Origin: Ruminiclostridium papyrosolvens C7
GTDB taxonomy: Bacteria; Bacillota; Clostridia; Acetivibrionales; DSM-1351
DNA length: 64,000 bases
Assembly: GCF_000421965.1 (NCBI RefSeq)
Contig: NZ_ATAY01000063.1
Location: 124,001 to 188,000, forward strand
Direction of reading: 5' to 3'
Shown: one piece after another, positions 26,301 through 34,116 of the stretch
How the letters are laid out: each line of letters opens with the position of its first letter
Numbering within the stretch: the stretch's first letter is position 1
Notes under the pieces: generated by a model
Databases searched by the model: none
What the model saw: the letters and a program-made list of their open reading frames with translations, nothing else
Told to the model about the DNA's origin: nothing
Position numbers and translations under genes: made by a program

Positions 26301-29300
26301 GCAGTTAAGTGTACTGTCTCCAGAGGCTCGGCTGACGGTGACCTGGTTGTTTACTGGGTTATATGTAAATGCAGGGTTGGACAGCTCCACTGCAAAATAC
26401 TTTTCGTCTTTCGTGTTGTTTTCCGTATTTTCGTCGAAGTTTTTAGTCTTGGGTTTGTTATCCTCACCTAAGTCGCCGGTTTTCAGATCCATCCACTTCA
26501 TCTCGAATACCGTGTTAGGGATAGTATACGTGGTTACATTCTGGATAGCGTAGGTGGGAGCCTTCACATAGGCGAAGTCATAGACGTTCTCCCGCTGGCC
26601 CGCCGACCAGAAGGGCCACTCTTTAGCGTAGATGGTGGGGGCGTAGGAGTATTTGCCGTTCAAAACCTCGGCCACAAATTTTACATCCAGATACGCACCA
26701 AGTTCCACCAACAGTGCTCCGGAGGAGCTGCTGTTCTTTTCCCAGACTCCCCCTTTTTTATAGTTTGACAGAGAGTAGTAGAAGTAACCCCATAATCGGG
26801 CATAAGCGCCTGCTTCAATCTGTAACCCGATTCCGTCCAGTTTTGTGGAGAATAAACCCACCAACGCTTTGGCTCGGATACCGGCACGGATGCCCAGAGT
26901 ACCCATGACATAGAAGTCGAACTGATAACCGTTGGTGCTCAGGTCGATAGTCTCGCTGTCGGCCTTCTTGCTCTTCAGAGACAAGCTGAAAGAGTGACGC
27001 TTGGAGTTTTCATACTGAAAGGTCAAGCCAATGGCCACATTCAAATTGGCGGACACCACAAAGTCCACCTGAATACCGTAGGCCAGAATATGGAGGGGAT
27101 CTACCCCGCCACGCAGGTCGATCAAGTTAACTACAAACAGATCCACCCACTTCTCGTTGGCGTCCTTCATAAATGCCGCATACTTTTCTGCCAGACCGCC
27201 AGAAGAAGAGGCTTCAGCCTCTGGGAATACAGACTTAACATCCTCCATCTTCTTTTTGATGGATTCACTAAGACTGAAGATTTTTTTGGTGGCCTGTGCC
27301 TCATTAGCACTTGTCGGCCAGGGCATGCCCCAGGGTTCTTTATCCTCAGCCAGCTTGGCGGTAGCGGTAATACCTACGCCGGTATAGGTACCAAGGTCGA
27401 TGTTGCCGGTCATGCGGTAGTCGGAGATGTAGGGGAAGATCCATTTCCATTTCCAAACTGCGCCGCCGCTAACGCTGAAACCAAAGAGTACTTCCTGCTC
27501 GAAGAAAGCAGTCAGTTCAACTTCCACCTTTTTATTCGAGCCGGATTTCTGAATATCAAATTTGTATTTCACGGCCACTTCCGCGCGAATGCCTTTTCTG
27601 CCTTCAAAATGGGACAGACGAGGGGAAACGGACACACTAGTCTTTATGCCGCCCTCTTTATTCACGATGTTGCCCATGAGGGACAGCTCGTCTTCGCTGA
27701 CGGGAGTACCGTCACTATAGGTAATAATATAGTCTTTCAGGGTCAGGTTGTCATCACTGCCGAAGATCTCCTTAACCTCATCGGTCTGGATGGCCAAATC
27801 GGCCAGATACTCGCCAGCCTCCTGGATAAAGCCGCTGGACATGAGCTGGGATTCCACCGCTTCACGGATGAGCTGCTCATCGTAGGCGGCTTCGATCTGT
27901 GCATCGGTCAGCTCACTTTCGCTGTACAGCTCCATGGCAGAGAGCACGGATTCTTCGCCTACTATTGCATAGGTGATAATAGCGCTGCCACCATTCGTAG
28001 TAATACTGATAATTTCGCCATAACCCTGCTTGGTGGCATTCGTGTCGCCAAGATCACCGTTATTAAAGAAGCTAAGATAATCACCAGGCTCCACTACAGT
28101 CTCCGCGCTCAAACCCATATCGGCGTATGTTTCCGCAGAGAAATCCAACTTGCTGTTAGTAATTGTGATGCTACCGGTTCCACTGGTGGCAACCTCGTTT
28201 CCGGCCGTCACACCATCGCCGGCATCCAGATCTATGGGCAACAAATCGGGGGTAAACAATACATCCTCAGACTTGGCAGACTGATAATAACAAGTTGTGC
28301 CATCGATGCGTGTGATCTCCAGATATGCCACAGCGCCGTCATCCTCTACACTCCTCTTGTCTGGCTTTTTGCCGGTATAAACAGCTATAGTGTCTCCCAC
28401 CATGATCCCGCCGCCGGAATATTTAAAACTGCCGTTGCCATTGTTGGCGGTATAAGTGGTTACGCCCTGGGCATCGGTGACAGCCTGATACAAACCGGCA
28501 TATTCCAGCACATTGTTGCGGTCGGTTTCAGACAGAGCGGAGGCGGCAATGTACTTTATGCCGTCTTTGAGCTCCAGATTCAGAACTTCATCCTTTTGGA
28601 TAATAAAGTTATAGTATCGTATTTCCTCGCTCTCACCAGCAAAGGAGAGCGCATCATTTATCAACTCGATCTGATAGGTATGACCGGGAGTAAAGCCGCC
28701 ATTGGCAGAAGCAACAGTAAAGCTGCCTGAGCTGCCGGTGACAGAAACATTCTCCTGCTCTACGCCGTCCGTTCCGTTGGTCACAGAGGGGTCTGTAATG
28801 TTGCGGAATTTGAAATCCTTACCGGAGGCAGGCGCGCTGCCCGCATTCATTTTGATGGTGAAGTTTGCAGCAACATCCTGCTTGGTCACGAAGTTCAACT
28901 CGCCGTTCTCACTCAGTGACACAGCTTCAGTAAATTTCGCATACAGGGTCAGATTCCTTGAAAGGATGTCCGTGCTGGCTACCATGTTGGTCAGGGCACT
29001 ATCATAATACCACCCAAGGAACACCGTTCCGCCCTTCTGAGCAGGGACGGGCATTGTGTTAAGGAGTGTTCCGGCGGGATAAAGCTTGTTCGTAGATTCT
29101 TCTCCCGATTTCAAGGTCACTCCGTAATAGACTGTGGAGCTGCCACCGGAGGAACTGCCACCGGAAGGCGGTATAACAACAGGTGTCTCCTCCTTTGGTA
29201 CACCAGGTTCCTTATACCATGTTTTCACAGTCTCATCTGTCCGCATACACAGCGTTGCAGCCTGTGCACGGCTGGCATTGCCCAGAGGATTAAAATTCAC

Positions 29301-29903
29301 TCCGTCACCGGCCAGCAAGCCGGTTTTCCACAACTTCAAAACAGCATCCTTGGCATAACCGGCAACATTGTCAATATCTGCGGGAGTAGTGGTGATTTTG
29401 GCCCCGGTTTCGTAGTCCACACCAAAGATCTCAAAATAGCGTACAAAGAATACTGCCATCTGCTGGCGATTAATCAGTTCATTAGGTGCAAATTTGTCGT
29501 TACCAACACCTGATGTAATACCGTGTTTTGCTGCCCACACGACAAAGGGGGCATAATAGGCATCTGCTGCCACATCGGAAAAGGCAGATTCACCTTTGTA
29601 GTTTGCGGTGTCCACCCCTGCCATACGACCCAAAACGGTTACAAACATACCGCGGGTCATTGTTCCGTTTGGTTCAAATGTGGTTGTAGAGGTACCTGAG
29701 AAAAATCCTTTCTCACGTGCGTACTGCACTGCGCTGTAAAACCAGTCCGATTTTTTTACATCGGTAAAAGGATTTTCTGTCTTTTCGTATGTAGTCTGCG
29801 CTGTTCTAATCAAGCCGTCACCCTGCGCCGCATATGCTGTGGCGGGAAACGTTGTAATCAGCAAACACAGGCAGAGGAAAAGACTCACGAGTCGTTTCTT
29901 CAT
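23400..29903 (-). CDS. Giant SLH-anchored surface adhesin with InlB-B and MucBP-like repeats
   Basis: This is a 2167-residue secreted surface protein. It has a signal peptide (to about residue 26), then three SLH domains (FTDVKKSDWFYSAVQYA at about 47; FSDVAADAYYAPFVVWA; NVAGYAKDAVLKLWKTGLL), then a Gly/Ser linker. A long central region has several InlB-B (Flg_new) repeats of the DSNGGS...AGYTFAGW...MP.ENITL.A.W type, alternating with MucBP-like units that start with YTVEHYK or YTVKHYK. The last 250 residues resemble a beta-solenoid domain. The role is likely adhesion or surface coating. Base composition is clearly more GC-rich than the rest of the window, suggesting acquisition. It is co-oriented with the SLH protease and divergent from a LytTR two-component system. 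Confidence 0.88.
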   Translation of the reverse strand: MKKRLVSLFLCLCLLITTFPATAYAAQGDGLIRTAQTTYEKTENPFTDVKKSDWFYSAVQYAREKGFFSGTSTTTFEPNGTMTRGMFVTVLGRMAGVDTANYKGESAFSDVAADAYYAPFVVWAAKHGITSGVGNDKFAPNELINRQQMAVFFVRYFEIFGVDYETGAKITTTPADIDNVAGYAKDAVLKLWKTGLLAGDGVNFNPLGNASRAQAATLCMRTDETVKTWYKEPGVPKEETPVVIPPSGGSSSGGSSTVYYGVTLKSGEESTNKLYPAGTLLNTMPVPAQKGGTVFLGWYYDSALTNMVASTDILSRNLTLYAKFTEAVSLSENGELNFVTKQDVAANFTIKMNAGSAPASGKDFKFRNITDPSVTNGTDGVEQENVSVTGSSGSFTVASANGGFTPGHTYQIELINDALSFAGESEEIRYYNFIIQKDEVLNLELKDGIKYIAASALSETDRNNVLEYAGLYQAVTDAQGVTTYTANNGNGSFKYSGGGIMVGDTIAVYTGKKPDKRSVEDDGAVAYLEITRIDGTTCYYQSAKSEDVLFTPDLLPIDLDAGDGVTAGNEVATSGTGSITITNSKLDFSAETYADMGLSAETVVEPGDYLSFFNNGDLGDTNATKQGYGEIISITTNGGSAIITYAIVGEESVLSAMELYSESELTDAQIEAAYDEQLIREAVESQLMSSGFIQEAGEYLADLAIQTDEVKEIFGSDDNLTLKDYIITYSDGTPVSEDELSLMGNIVNKEGGIKTSVSVSPRLSHFEGRKGIRAEVAVKYKFDIQKSGSNKKVEVELTAFFEQEVLFGFSVSGGAVWKWKWIFPYISDYRMTGNIDLGTYTGVGITATAKLAEDKEPWGMPWPTSANEAQATKKIFSLSESIKKKMEDVKSVFPEAEASSSGGLAEKYAAFMKDANEKWVDLFVVNLIDLRGGVDPLHILAYGIQVDFVVSANLNVAIGLTFQYENSKRHSFSLSLKSKKADSETIDLSTNGYQFDFYVMGTLGIRAGIRAKALVGLFSTKLDGIGLQIEAGAYARLWGYFYYSLSNYKKGGVWEKNSSSSGALLVELGAYLDVKFVAEVLNGKYSYAPTIYAKEWPFWSAGQRENVYDFAYVKAPTYAIQNVTTYTIPNTVFEMKWMDLKTGDLGEDNKPKTKNFDENTENNTKDEKYFAVELSNPAFTYNPVNNQVTVSRASGDSTLNCEMKLTWKGAPLAFSTETISRTITLKWSDLLNGKTMVFDSNGGSAVDMICKLSGANISAWRPANPTKAGYTFAGWYSNKDCTGTAYTIPNTMPNENVTLYAKWTPNVASYTVEHYKKGLDGMYVLAERQTMSGISNQATAAQTKSYAGFTPKTIQQKTILADGNTVVQVYYECNSYTVTFNYGTEADNRSVAIKYPVGAKIEWSNPIAPGYSFLRWNNTIPTVMPANDLTFTPVWGARTDTNYTVEHYQENLNDDGYTLAEREVLEGQTGTGVTPDVKAYEGFTAPAAQSVTIKGDGSAVVKYYYSRNNYTFTYVLGNGEDNAVLPMKFGDSVLQRYDPTRTGYTFGGWMENGAAASIPTTMPARDVTLSAQWNVKQYTITFDSNGGSSVSPITQEYDTAVTEPTAPIRAGYTFAGWNQNGDDYTFSTMPAENITLTAAWTADSNIAYTVKHYKAELDGSYPSTPSETENLKGSTGATVTATAKSYTGFTCDSNVIGTVSSGTVTADGSLVLKVYYARNSYIVNWNGNGGTVDTNGATTGSVKYGATITKPTNNPTKTGYTFNLWSGYTENMTMPAEDTTFTADWTANQYTITFDSNGGSEVAAITKAYGSTVTAPTAPTKENYSFVGWQLNGTNYAFTTMPAENITLVAVWSDKPTYTVSFDANGGTVGTASKSVSVGSTYGDLPVPAYDGHYFLGWFTATSGGTKVTSATNVELSADQTLYARWATTGYTGNVQLVLFVAGIKVTTENMNDILGDGSASVQFDPSTGTLHLNSATIAGTYSNGYVSAAIYSEESLTIENTGTSTVTNTYNAPAATLSNVCGIYAHSALVIQGTGTLTATSGTGGTSYNCGIRAGIAGNYFTINGPTVKAFAGIAGSGGKSYGVSVGPISLTYTVKLKKGTLETHGYDSAAYCGPLDSTVKYFVENGSYQKFETITVSESYDGTPATSVTQDETYRNYKYITVTNP

Positions 29904-30091
29904 CTTGTTTGTTCTCCCTTCGATCTCTTGATTTATTTTGAGATGGGTTGCTTCTCCATGGTCCGGCGAAGTGCATCATCATAAAGCACCACGATTTTTC
30001 AATTTAGCAGAATAAAATCAGCGATAACCCCCTGTTTTTTATACAGCTGATATAGTTCGCCGCCGGAGCAGAACGTATCGGTCTCCGTCAG

Positions 30092-30100
30092 TACCGTTCA
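30092..30100 (-). promoter_or_regulatory. Possible LytTR half-site upstream of the adhesin gene
   Basis: The minus strand carries TGAACGGTA, the exact nine-base core of the two direct repeats upstream of the LytTR regulator gene (30572-30606). It lies about 190 bases upstream of the adhesin start codon. No clear second half-site was found 21-22 bases away, so evidence is partial. Confidence 0.35.
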
Positions 30101-30155
30101 TGGCATCAGGGCAAGTCACATGCAAAGAATTTGCAGGACGCTGATAATTCTTTTT

Positions 30156-30503
30156 TCATGTTGGTTCTCCCCTCTTTTTACCTTGTTCGTTTTCCTCGTT
30201 CACAGCCCTAAAGCCCATCAGCAGGGCCGGAACGCGGTTAATTGGCTTGTGCAGAATGCGGTTATAGCTTTTAGCCGCCTCTCGACAGAGCATCCTGCTG
30301 GTTTCCACCATTCCATTTGCGGACCTCACATCGGGGCCGTCCCTTGCCTTGGCATATAGCCCCTCGTGCAGGCGCAACTGCTCATAAAGATCGGTAAGGC
30401 TGTTTCTCTTTTTTAATAGCTCCTTATAGGCGGTTGTAAACCAGATGGTCACGAATCCCGCCACACAGATGCCCGCAACAAAGCAAGCGATAAACGTGGG
30501 CAT
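30156..30503 (-). CDS. Small LemA-like membrane-anchored protein
   Basis: This 115-residue protein has one N-terminal transmembrane helix (ACFVAGICVAGFVTIWFTTAY) followed by a helical region (KKRNSLTDLYEQLRLHEGLYAKARDG and SRMLCREAAKSYNRILHKPINRVPALLMGFR) similar to LemA-type membrane proteins but shorter than the usual 180-200 residues. It lies upstream of the adhesin in the same direction, and the intervening 250 bases contain the possible LytTR half-site. The function is unknown. It shares the GC-richer composition of the block. Confidence 0.6.
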   Translation of the reverse strand: MPTFIACFVAGICVAGFVTIWFTTAYKELLKKRNSLTDLYEQLRLHEGLYAKARDGPDVRSANGMVETSRMLCREAAKSYNRILHKPINRVPALLMGFRAVNEENEQGKKRGEPT

Positions 30504-30571
30504 ATGGCGTCACACCTCTTTTTTTGTATTTAACGACAGAATACCAGAAATATTGCTAAAAAACTGTTTCT

Positions 30572-30606
30572 GGCCTGAACGGTAGTGGATTTCGGCCTGA
30601 ACGGTA
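30572..30606 (+). promoter_or_regulatory. Direct-repeat LytTR binding site before the response regulator
   Basis: GGCCTGAACGGTA occurs twice, at 30572-30584 and 30594-30606, with starts 22 bases apart, or about two helical turns. That is the arrangement bound by LytTR-type activators. A TATAGT -10 candidate lies at 30634-30639 with no good -35, which fits an activator-dependent promoter and autoregulation of the regulator-kinase pair. Confidence 0.7.
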
Positions 30607-30678
30607 ATTGGGCAGTTGATGAAATTTAAAAAGTATAGTAATATGGTTATAAATTTTAACTGGGGAGAGGTGGAGCAT

Positions 30679-31431
30679 TTGAGAATTGCCATTTGTGACG
30701 ATGATCATAGGGATCTGCTGCAGATAGCTTCTCTACTGGAATCGTACCGGCATGAGAGCAAGGCAGAACTCACCTATGCAAGCTTTCAGAACGCCGTAGA
30801 GCTTTTGGTTTCTATGGAAAACGGGGACTACGATGTGTTGCTTCTGGATGTTCTGATGCCAGGCGTTACCGGTATGCAGGCGGCCCGCGAAATTCGAGAG
30901 CGTAACAGTCGGATTCAGATTGTATTCCTGTCCTCCTCTCCGGAATACGCGGTGGAGAGCTACAGCGTGCGGGCACACTATTATCTTTTAAAGCCCGCCT
31001 CTGTGGAAAAGCTTTTTCCGATTCTGGACAGACTGCTGGACGATTTCAAAAAGCCGGAGGACGCCTTATGCATCAAAACACAGTCCAGCGTGTTCAGCCT
31101 CCCTTATGGGAAAATAGAATACATAGAGGTCAGCGCAAAAAAACTGTATTTTTATCTGACTGACGACGGCACGCGGGAGGTAACGGGCAGACTGGCAGAC
31201 TTTGAACAGGCCCTGCTGAAAAGACCCTGTTTTATGAAGGTGCATCGCTCCTATCTCGTGAATCTGCAGTGGGTGCAGGAGTTACGGCAGGGAGAGCTTA
31301 TCACCGCGTCGGGGCGGCGTGTGCCTGTGTCCAGAGCGGCCTATACTCAGGTGCGAACTGCCTACACAAAGTTCCTGTTCTCCGAGGCAGAAGAGCTGGA
31401 GCAGGACAAGAGAGGCGGTGTTGAATGTTAA
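30679..31431 (+). CDS. LytTR-family response regulator
   Basis: This 250-residue response regulator has a receiver domain at about 1-120 (ICDDD acid pocket, phospho-acceptor Asp in VLLLDVLMPG, Lys in YYLLKPAS) and a C-terminal LytTR DNA-binding domain (YIEVSAKKLYFYL, FMKVHRSYLVNLQWVQEL). I chose a TTG start at 30679 because GGGGAGAGG lies at proper spacing and the receiver begins there (LRIAICDDD). An in-frame ATG at 30616 lies upstream of that site. It overlaps the sensor kinase gene by seven bases. The direct repeats upstream are its probable target. Confidence 0.9.
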   Translation: MRIAICDDDHRDLLQIASLLESYRHESKAELTYASFQNAVELLVSMENGDYDVLLLDVLMPGVTGMQAAREIRERNSRIQIVFLSSSPEYAVESYSVRAHYYLLKPASVEKLFPILDRLLDDFKKPEDALCIKTQSSVFSLPYGKIEYIEVSAKKLYFYLTDDGTREVTGRLADFEQALLKRPCFMKVHRSYLVNLQWVQELRQGELITASGRRVPVSRAAYTQVRTAYTKFLFSEAEELEQDKRGGVEC

Positions 31432-32705
31432 CAACTTACATTGGACTCATACGATTTGGTTTTTCTCTGCTCTTCGGAGTGGCACTTTCGGTCTGCTTCG
31501 CGGGCATAGAACATACGCGGAAGAACAATCTTGTTGTTGGCTACTCTTGCGTAATTCTCCTTTTTGTGCAGTCCTCCTGCTGGTGGTTTTTTGGCATAGA
31601 TTTAACGTCAAAATTATATCCCCTGATTATCCATCTGCCAATGATTCTTTTTCTCATCATATATCTTAAACGCACTTGGTTGATTTCCACCGTAAGCGTG
31701 CTCTCGGCCTACCTTTGCTGTCAGGTACCCCGATGGATCGGCAGCATAGGAGGCGCAGTTTTCAGCAGCAGGCTCAGCGAGCATATTTGCTATATCGCGG
31801 CAGTGTTTTTGGCATATTATCTCTTTAAAAAATATGTGGCAGATACTCTTCGGCAACTGATGGAGAAATCCACCAAATCCTGTGTCCTGCTCGGCGCTGT
31901 TCCGCTGTTTTACTATTTATTCGATTATATTACCACGATTTATACCGATTTGCTTTACCGAGGCGTAAATGGCGCGGTTCAGTTCATGCCCTCTGTGTTT
32001 TCAATCGTTTATTTCGTGTTTATTATCCTTTACTACGTCGAAATGCAAAAGCAGATACGTGCCCATAGAGAACGGGATATGCTGGCCGCTCAGCTCTACA
32101 GTGCGCATTCAGAGCTTGTGTCTCTGCGGCAGATGCAGAATATTGCTGCCACCTACCGACACGACATGCGACATCATTTTGCAATTTTGCAGGGCATGGC
32201 TTTCGAAGGTAGTATAGAAAGAATCAAAACGTATCTAAATATTGCACAGTCCGATATAGATTCTATCACCCCGATTCGCTTTTGCGAAAACGAAACGGTA
32301 AATTTGATTTTGTCAACCTTTTTTACCAAGGCAAAGCATTCGGGAATTACAATGATTGTAAACGCGAAGTTGCCGCGTTCATTACCTTTAAGTGACACAG
32401 AGCTTTGCTCCTTGCTCTCAAACGGTCTTGAAAATGCCATCTTCGCTGCTGCCCGTCTCGATTCCGAGCGTAGGGTAGTGTCTGTCAAGGCCACGATACA
32501 TAAGGCCAATCTGCTCATTTTGATAGAAAACCACTATGCGGGCGTAATTGTAATGAAAGGCGGACTTCCCCAATCATCTCTTGAGGGACATGGCTACGGA
32601 ACGCGCAGCATCGCAGCCATCGCCGATGCCCATGGCGGTCAGGCAATTTTCAGCGCTGAGGATGGTGTATTTACTCTGAAAATTATGCTTCCACCCAGAA
32701 AATGA
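31425..32705 (+). CDS. GHKL-type sensor histidine kinase (AgrC/LytS-like)
   Basis: This is a 426-residue membrane kinase. The N-terminal 200 residues contain about six transmembrane helices. The cytoplasmic part has a phospho-acceptor region TYRHDMRHHFAIL, an N-box LLSNGLENAIFAA and a G-box GHGYGTRSI, the pattern of the HATPase_c_5 (GHKL) peptide-sensing kinases. It overlaps the LytTR regulator by seven bases and forms a two-component system with it. No AgrB/AgrD-like peptide gene was found next to it, so the signal is unknown. Divergence from the adhesin suggests it controls surface protein expression. Confidence 0.9.
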   Translation: MLTTYIGLIRFGFSLLFGVALSVCFAGIEHTRKNNLVVGYSCVILLFVQSSCWWFFGIDLTSKLYPLIIHLPMILFLIIYLKRTWLISTVSVLSAYLCCQVPRWIGSIGGAVFSSRLSEHICYIAAVFLAYYLFKKYVADTLRQLMEKSTKSCVLLGAVPLFYYLFDYITTIYTDLLYRGVNGAVQFMPSVFSIVYFVFIILYYVEMQKQIRAHRERDMLAAQLYSAHSELVSLRQMQNIAATYRHDMRHHFAILQGMAFEGSIERIKTYLNIAQSDIDSITPIRFCENETVNLILSTFFTKAKHSGITMIVNAKLPRSLPLSDTELCSLLSNGLENAIFAAARLDSERRVVSVKATIHKANLLILIENHYAGVIVMKGGLPQSSLEGHGYGTRSIAAIADAHGGQAIFSAEDGVFTLKIMLPPRK

Positions 32706-32893
32706 GGCACATAATTCCTATCCGCTCAGCACATACCATTCCTGCTATGCATCGGGATTAGCAAACGGGCTTCTTGATAATTACCCGTGCCGGACTTTCA
32801 CAAGCAAGCGTGCTCCAGCTTCGCTGGACGCACGTCAAAAGAAAAAGCCCACCGATGCAAGCTTTTGGTTTTCTGTATGTTTCAAGCTGCTTT
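32706..32893. other. Gene-free end of the GC-richer block with a strong hairpin
   Basis: No gene is supported. A stem of eleven pairs with one bulged base (arms around 32807-32818 and 32822-32833, loop TTC) lies here but lacks a T-run on the plus strand. It may still help end the kinase transcript. GC content falls back to the AT-rich background over this stretch. Confidence 0.4.
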
Positions 32894-32923
32894 TGGTGGA
32901 GATAAGTGGGATCGAACTGCTGA
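32894..32923 (-). tRNA. Remnant of a tRNA 3' end (tRNA-Ala-like), possible att scar
   Basis: Read on the minus strand, the segment ends with a T-loop TTCGATC, acceptor bases TATCTCC, discriminator A and CCA, as in the 3' end of clostridial tRNA-Ala. The T-stem keeps three of five pairs and the 5' two thirds of a tRNA are absent. Only about 30 bases are tRNA-like, a size typical of integrase attachment sites. It is not a functional tRNA gene. Confidence 0.45.
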
Positions 32924-33040
32924 GCTGTGTAAGCGGCAAACAATTCATCACATAGTATAAAAATTGTAGAAGGATTTCTGTAGAAACAGTTTGCTTTGTT
33001 GACCCCGGGAAATTGGTATTAAGAATGTGAACGACTATCT

Positions 33041-33112
33041 ACCGGCTCCGGTTTTTTCACCAACATCTTGGTCTGCATTAAATCGCTCCCATAAAGTCTA
33101 CTCAAATATATG
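33041..33112 (-). repeat. 72-bp duplicate of the toxin gene start
   Basis: This segment matches 15312-15383, covering the first codons and leader of the eCIS-type toxin, with about three differences in 72 bases. Its translated frame reads SRLYGSDLMQTKMLVKKPE as in the toxin. It is cut off after about 13 toxin codons from the ATG, and the pseudogene upstream of it differs from that at the toxin locus. Confidence 0.85.
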
Positions 33113-33114
33113 TT

Positions 33115-33876
33115 TATCAAACTGCTCAACAACAGCTGCAATTTCGGCTCGAGTTGCTGTGCCTTTAGGATCATAACGGTATTGTGCAAGTATACTTGCC
33201 AGTTATAATCAGCCTTTAAAAGGTTAAAATCATTGCTATTGCGTATGAGTACAGGGGTATTTAATGTAGTGATAAAAATTCCGTTTTCAATGCACTTTAT
33301 GTAGTTTAAATTAACAACATAGCTCTGGTGACAACGTATAAAATGTTGACCTGAGATTTGTTCCTCAATGGTGTCCAACTTCTCTCTCAATTCTAATTTT
33401 GTTCCATCCTTAAAGTGGATGTGTACTCTTTTTTAAATTACTTTCGGCAAAGACGATACCATCAAGAACAACTAGTCTCCCTGCAAGAAAAATACTCCTG
33501 GGGCGATAACCTTTGAGAAATCGTTCCAAAGGTTAGTTCAGCTTTTCCGTTTGGAAGGGCTTAACCAAATAAGAAAGTGCCTCTACATCGTAACTATCCA
33601 ACGCGTAGTCCTGAGAGGTGAAAGACAATCGGTGCAGATATGTCACTGCTGCGCACGGCCTTGGCAACCTCCATGCCGTTAGAGTGCCTCATAAATATAT
33701 CAAGAAAAAAAGGCTAAAGCCAGTAAGTACTTCGGATTTTTCTGCCAAAAGCTCGACGCCATCATAGTATTCCTTTATTCTATTTCATATTTTTTCGAAT
33801 TCATAAATGCTGCCAGCACATATTTTAGAGAATCTCTGTCCTCTTTCATATCATCACAAATTGCAATGTGAAGCAA
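33115..33876 (-). pseudogene. Decayed second LytTR response regulator
   Basis: Read on the minus strand, the segment starts with a receiver-like LHIAICDDMKEDRDSLKYVLA after a GGAG site and continues through several frameshifts and stops. Receiver pieces (SYDVEALSYLVKPFQTEKL) and a LytTR part (IEEQISGQHFIRCHQSYVVNLNYIKCIENG) remain. It is a different paralogue from the intact regulator at 30679-31431. The last frame reads through into the duplicated toxin start, which is accidental. Bases 33877-34048 hold no gene I can support. Confidence 0.85.
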
Positions 33877-34048
33877 GTTTTCTCCTCCTTCTTATCCAAA
33901 ATAACAATCCTATTTAAACATTAATTAATATTCTCACCTTAAAACTTTATTTTTCGACCTAGTCTACCGCAAAATACTATAATTGTCGATTCAAAAACGT
34001 TTTTTGAGCCAAAGGCAGCCTCTTTTGCTTTCTACTCCCGATAACGAC

Positions 34049-34079
34049 AAAACGCCGTCCTTTTTATTGGGCGGCGTTT
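34049..34079 (-). terminator. Terminator of the MerR-family gene
   Basis: AAACGCCG (34050-34057) pairs with CGGCGTTT (34072-34079) in a GC-rich eight-base stem, and on the minus strand it is followed by a short T-tract. It lies about 40 bases past the stop at 34117. Confidence 0.65.
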
Positions 34080-34116
34080 CAAGTATGAGTTACTGTTTAG
34101 TTTTAATAATAGGGTA

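Noticed and set aside
26994-28730. 578-codon plus-strand ORF
   Set aside because: It is a shadow of the giant adhesin; the composition of the repeats keeps the antisense frame open.
32894-32923. Functional tRNA gene
   Set aside because: Only the 3' third is present and the T-stem has two mismatches; it is kept as a remnant.
33019-33390. Intact 123-residue gene
   Set aside because: The frame is the end of a broken LytTR regulator that reads by chance into the duplicated toxin start.
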